A stretch of 5,756 nucleotides of DNA from an uncultured Lachnospiraceae bacterium (GTDB lineage Bacteria; Bacillota; Clostridia; Lachnospirales; Lachnospiraceae), in assembly GCA_947594085.1 (NCBI GenBank), contig CANQEB010000166.1, positions 1 through 5,756 on the forward strand. The letters are read 5' to 3'. Made by a program: the position numbers and the translations under genes. This document shows positions 5,287-5,756 of this stretch, piece by piece. The notes under the pieces are model-generated. The model was not told where the DNA came from. It was given only the letters and a program-made list of their open reading frames with translations, and made no database searches. How positions within the stretch are numbered: position 1 is the first letter of the stretch; each line of letters opens with the position of its first letter.

Positions 5287-5756
5287 TCAGTACGCTTTCC
5301 CCGCCAGGATCTCCTTGTAGTCCTTGAGGTTCTTCTGCAGAAGCTCCGGCGTGTTGAGGTGATACGGGCACTTTGACATACACTGCTCGCAGTGCAGGCA
5401 CTCCTCGATCTTCATCATCTTGGCCTGTCCCTCCGGTGTGAGCCAGTTCGCGGACGGCGAGCGCCGCAAAAGCAGCGACATGCGCGCGCAGTTATTGATC
5501 TCAATACCGGCTGGACACGGCATGCAGTAGCCGCAGCCACGGCAGAAGTCGCCCATCAGTTCCGTGCGGTCCTTCTCGATCAGCGCGCGGATCTCTTCCG
5601 TCATCTGCGGCGGATTGTCGATGTAGGACAGGAACTCCTCAAGCTCGTTCATCCGCTGCACGCCCCAGATCGGGAGCACATTGTCGAACTGTGCCTCAAA
5701 CGCATAGGCCGCCGCCGAGTTCGTGATCGACCACCCCATGGCCGCGACAGGGAGGC
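5287..5756 (-). CDS. Aldo/keto reductase with C-terminal 4Fe-4S ferredoxin domain (N-terminus beyond window edge)
   Basis: The C-terminal 155 residues of an iron-sulfur aldo/keto reductase; the frame is open to the window edge, so the ATG at 5739 is internal rather than the start. The first visible part (NSAAAYAFEAQFDNVLPIWGVQRMNELEEFL) matches the last strands and helices of the reductase barrel, where family members read like VDTVLPGM then an ELE helix. Counting from that internal Met, two cluster motifs follow: CRGCGYCMPCP (Cys 66, 69, 72, 75) and CLHCEQCMSKCP (Cys 114, 117, 120, 124). The pair of motifs is normal for this family and suggests two 4Fe-4S clusters for electron transfer. Substrate is not known. 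It has its own terminator and seems unrelated to the peptide locus. Confidence 0.9.
   Translation of the reverse strand, partial: LPVAAMGWSITNSAAAYAFEAQFDNVLPIWGVQRMNELEEFLSYIDNPPQMTEEIRALIEKDRTELMGDFCRGCGYCMPCPAGIEINNCARMSLLLRRSPSANWLTPEGQAKMMKIEECLHCEQCMSKCPYHLNTPELLQKNLKDYKEILAGKAY

Overview
The window looks like chromosomal DNA of an anaerobic Gram-positive Clostridia-type bacterium, probably Lachnospiraceae-like. This is inferred from strong GGAGG ribosome sites, intrinsic terminators, an S-layer-homology (SLH) segment on a secreted peptidase, a ferredoxin-tailed aldo/keto reductase and Nif11-type peptide precursors. Every convincing gene is on the minus strand, so transcription runs from high to low coordinates.

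Layout from right to left: (1) 5756-5287, the C-terminal part of an aldo/keto reductase with two 4Fe-4S motifs, closed by an intrinsic terminator at 5225-5256. (2) About 5167-4976, a non-coding stretch that folds into several helices and ends in a second strong minus-strand terminator, so probably a structured small RNA. (3) 4844-4898, two copies of a 21-bp direct repeat plus a conserved 14-nt box, followed by a TATAAT promoter. (4) 4679-3986, two genes for Nif11-type leader peptides ending in AVAGG. One has an 11-residue core and the other a 53-residue core with seven cysteines. A terminator lies at 3911-3972. (5) 3907-3769, the same box and a larger 21-bp array (five full copies and one partial), followed by a second promoter. 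(6) 3647-1236, a secreted M13 (neprilysin/PepO family) zinc peptidase with an N-terminal SLH-like region. (7) 1140-1, an ABC exporter half-transporter cut by the window edge just after its Walker A motif.

The repeats (GACGTTTAT, 12-bp spacer, repeated every 21 bp) match the known spacing and consensus of binding sites for LytTR-type response regulators (AgrA, ComE, PlnC/D class), which typically control peptide pheromone and bacteriocin genes. In both arrays the distance from the last repeat to the promoter -10 is exactly 35 nt. The working model is one regulon of two transcription units, peptide precursors and peptidase plus exporter, switched on by one LytTR-like regulator. No regulator, sensor kinase, C39 leader peptidase or modifying enzyme is visible in the window. 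The system-level reading is inference; the motifs, repeats and spacings are seen directly.
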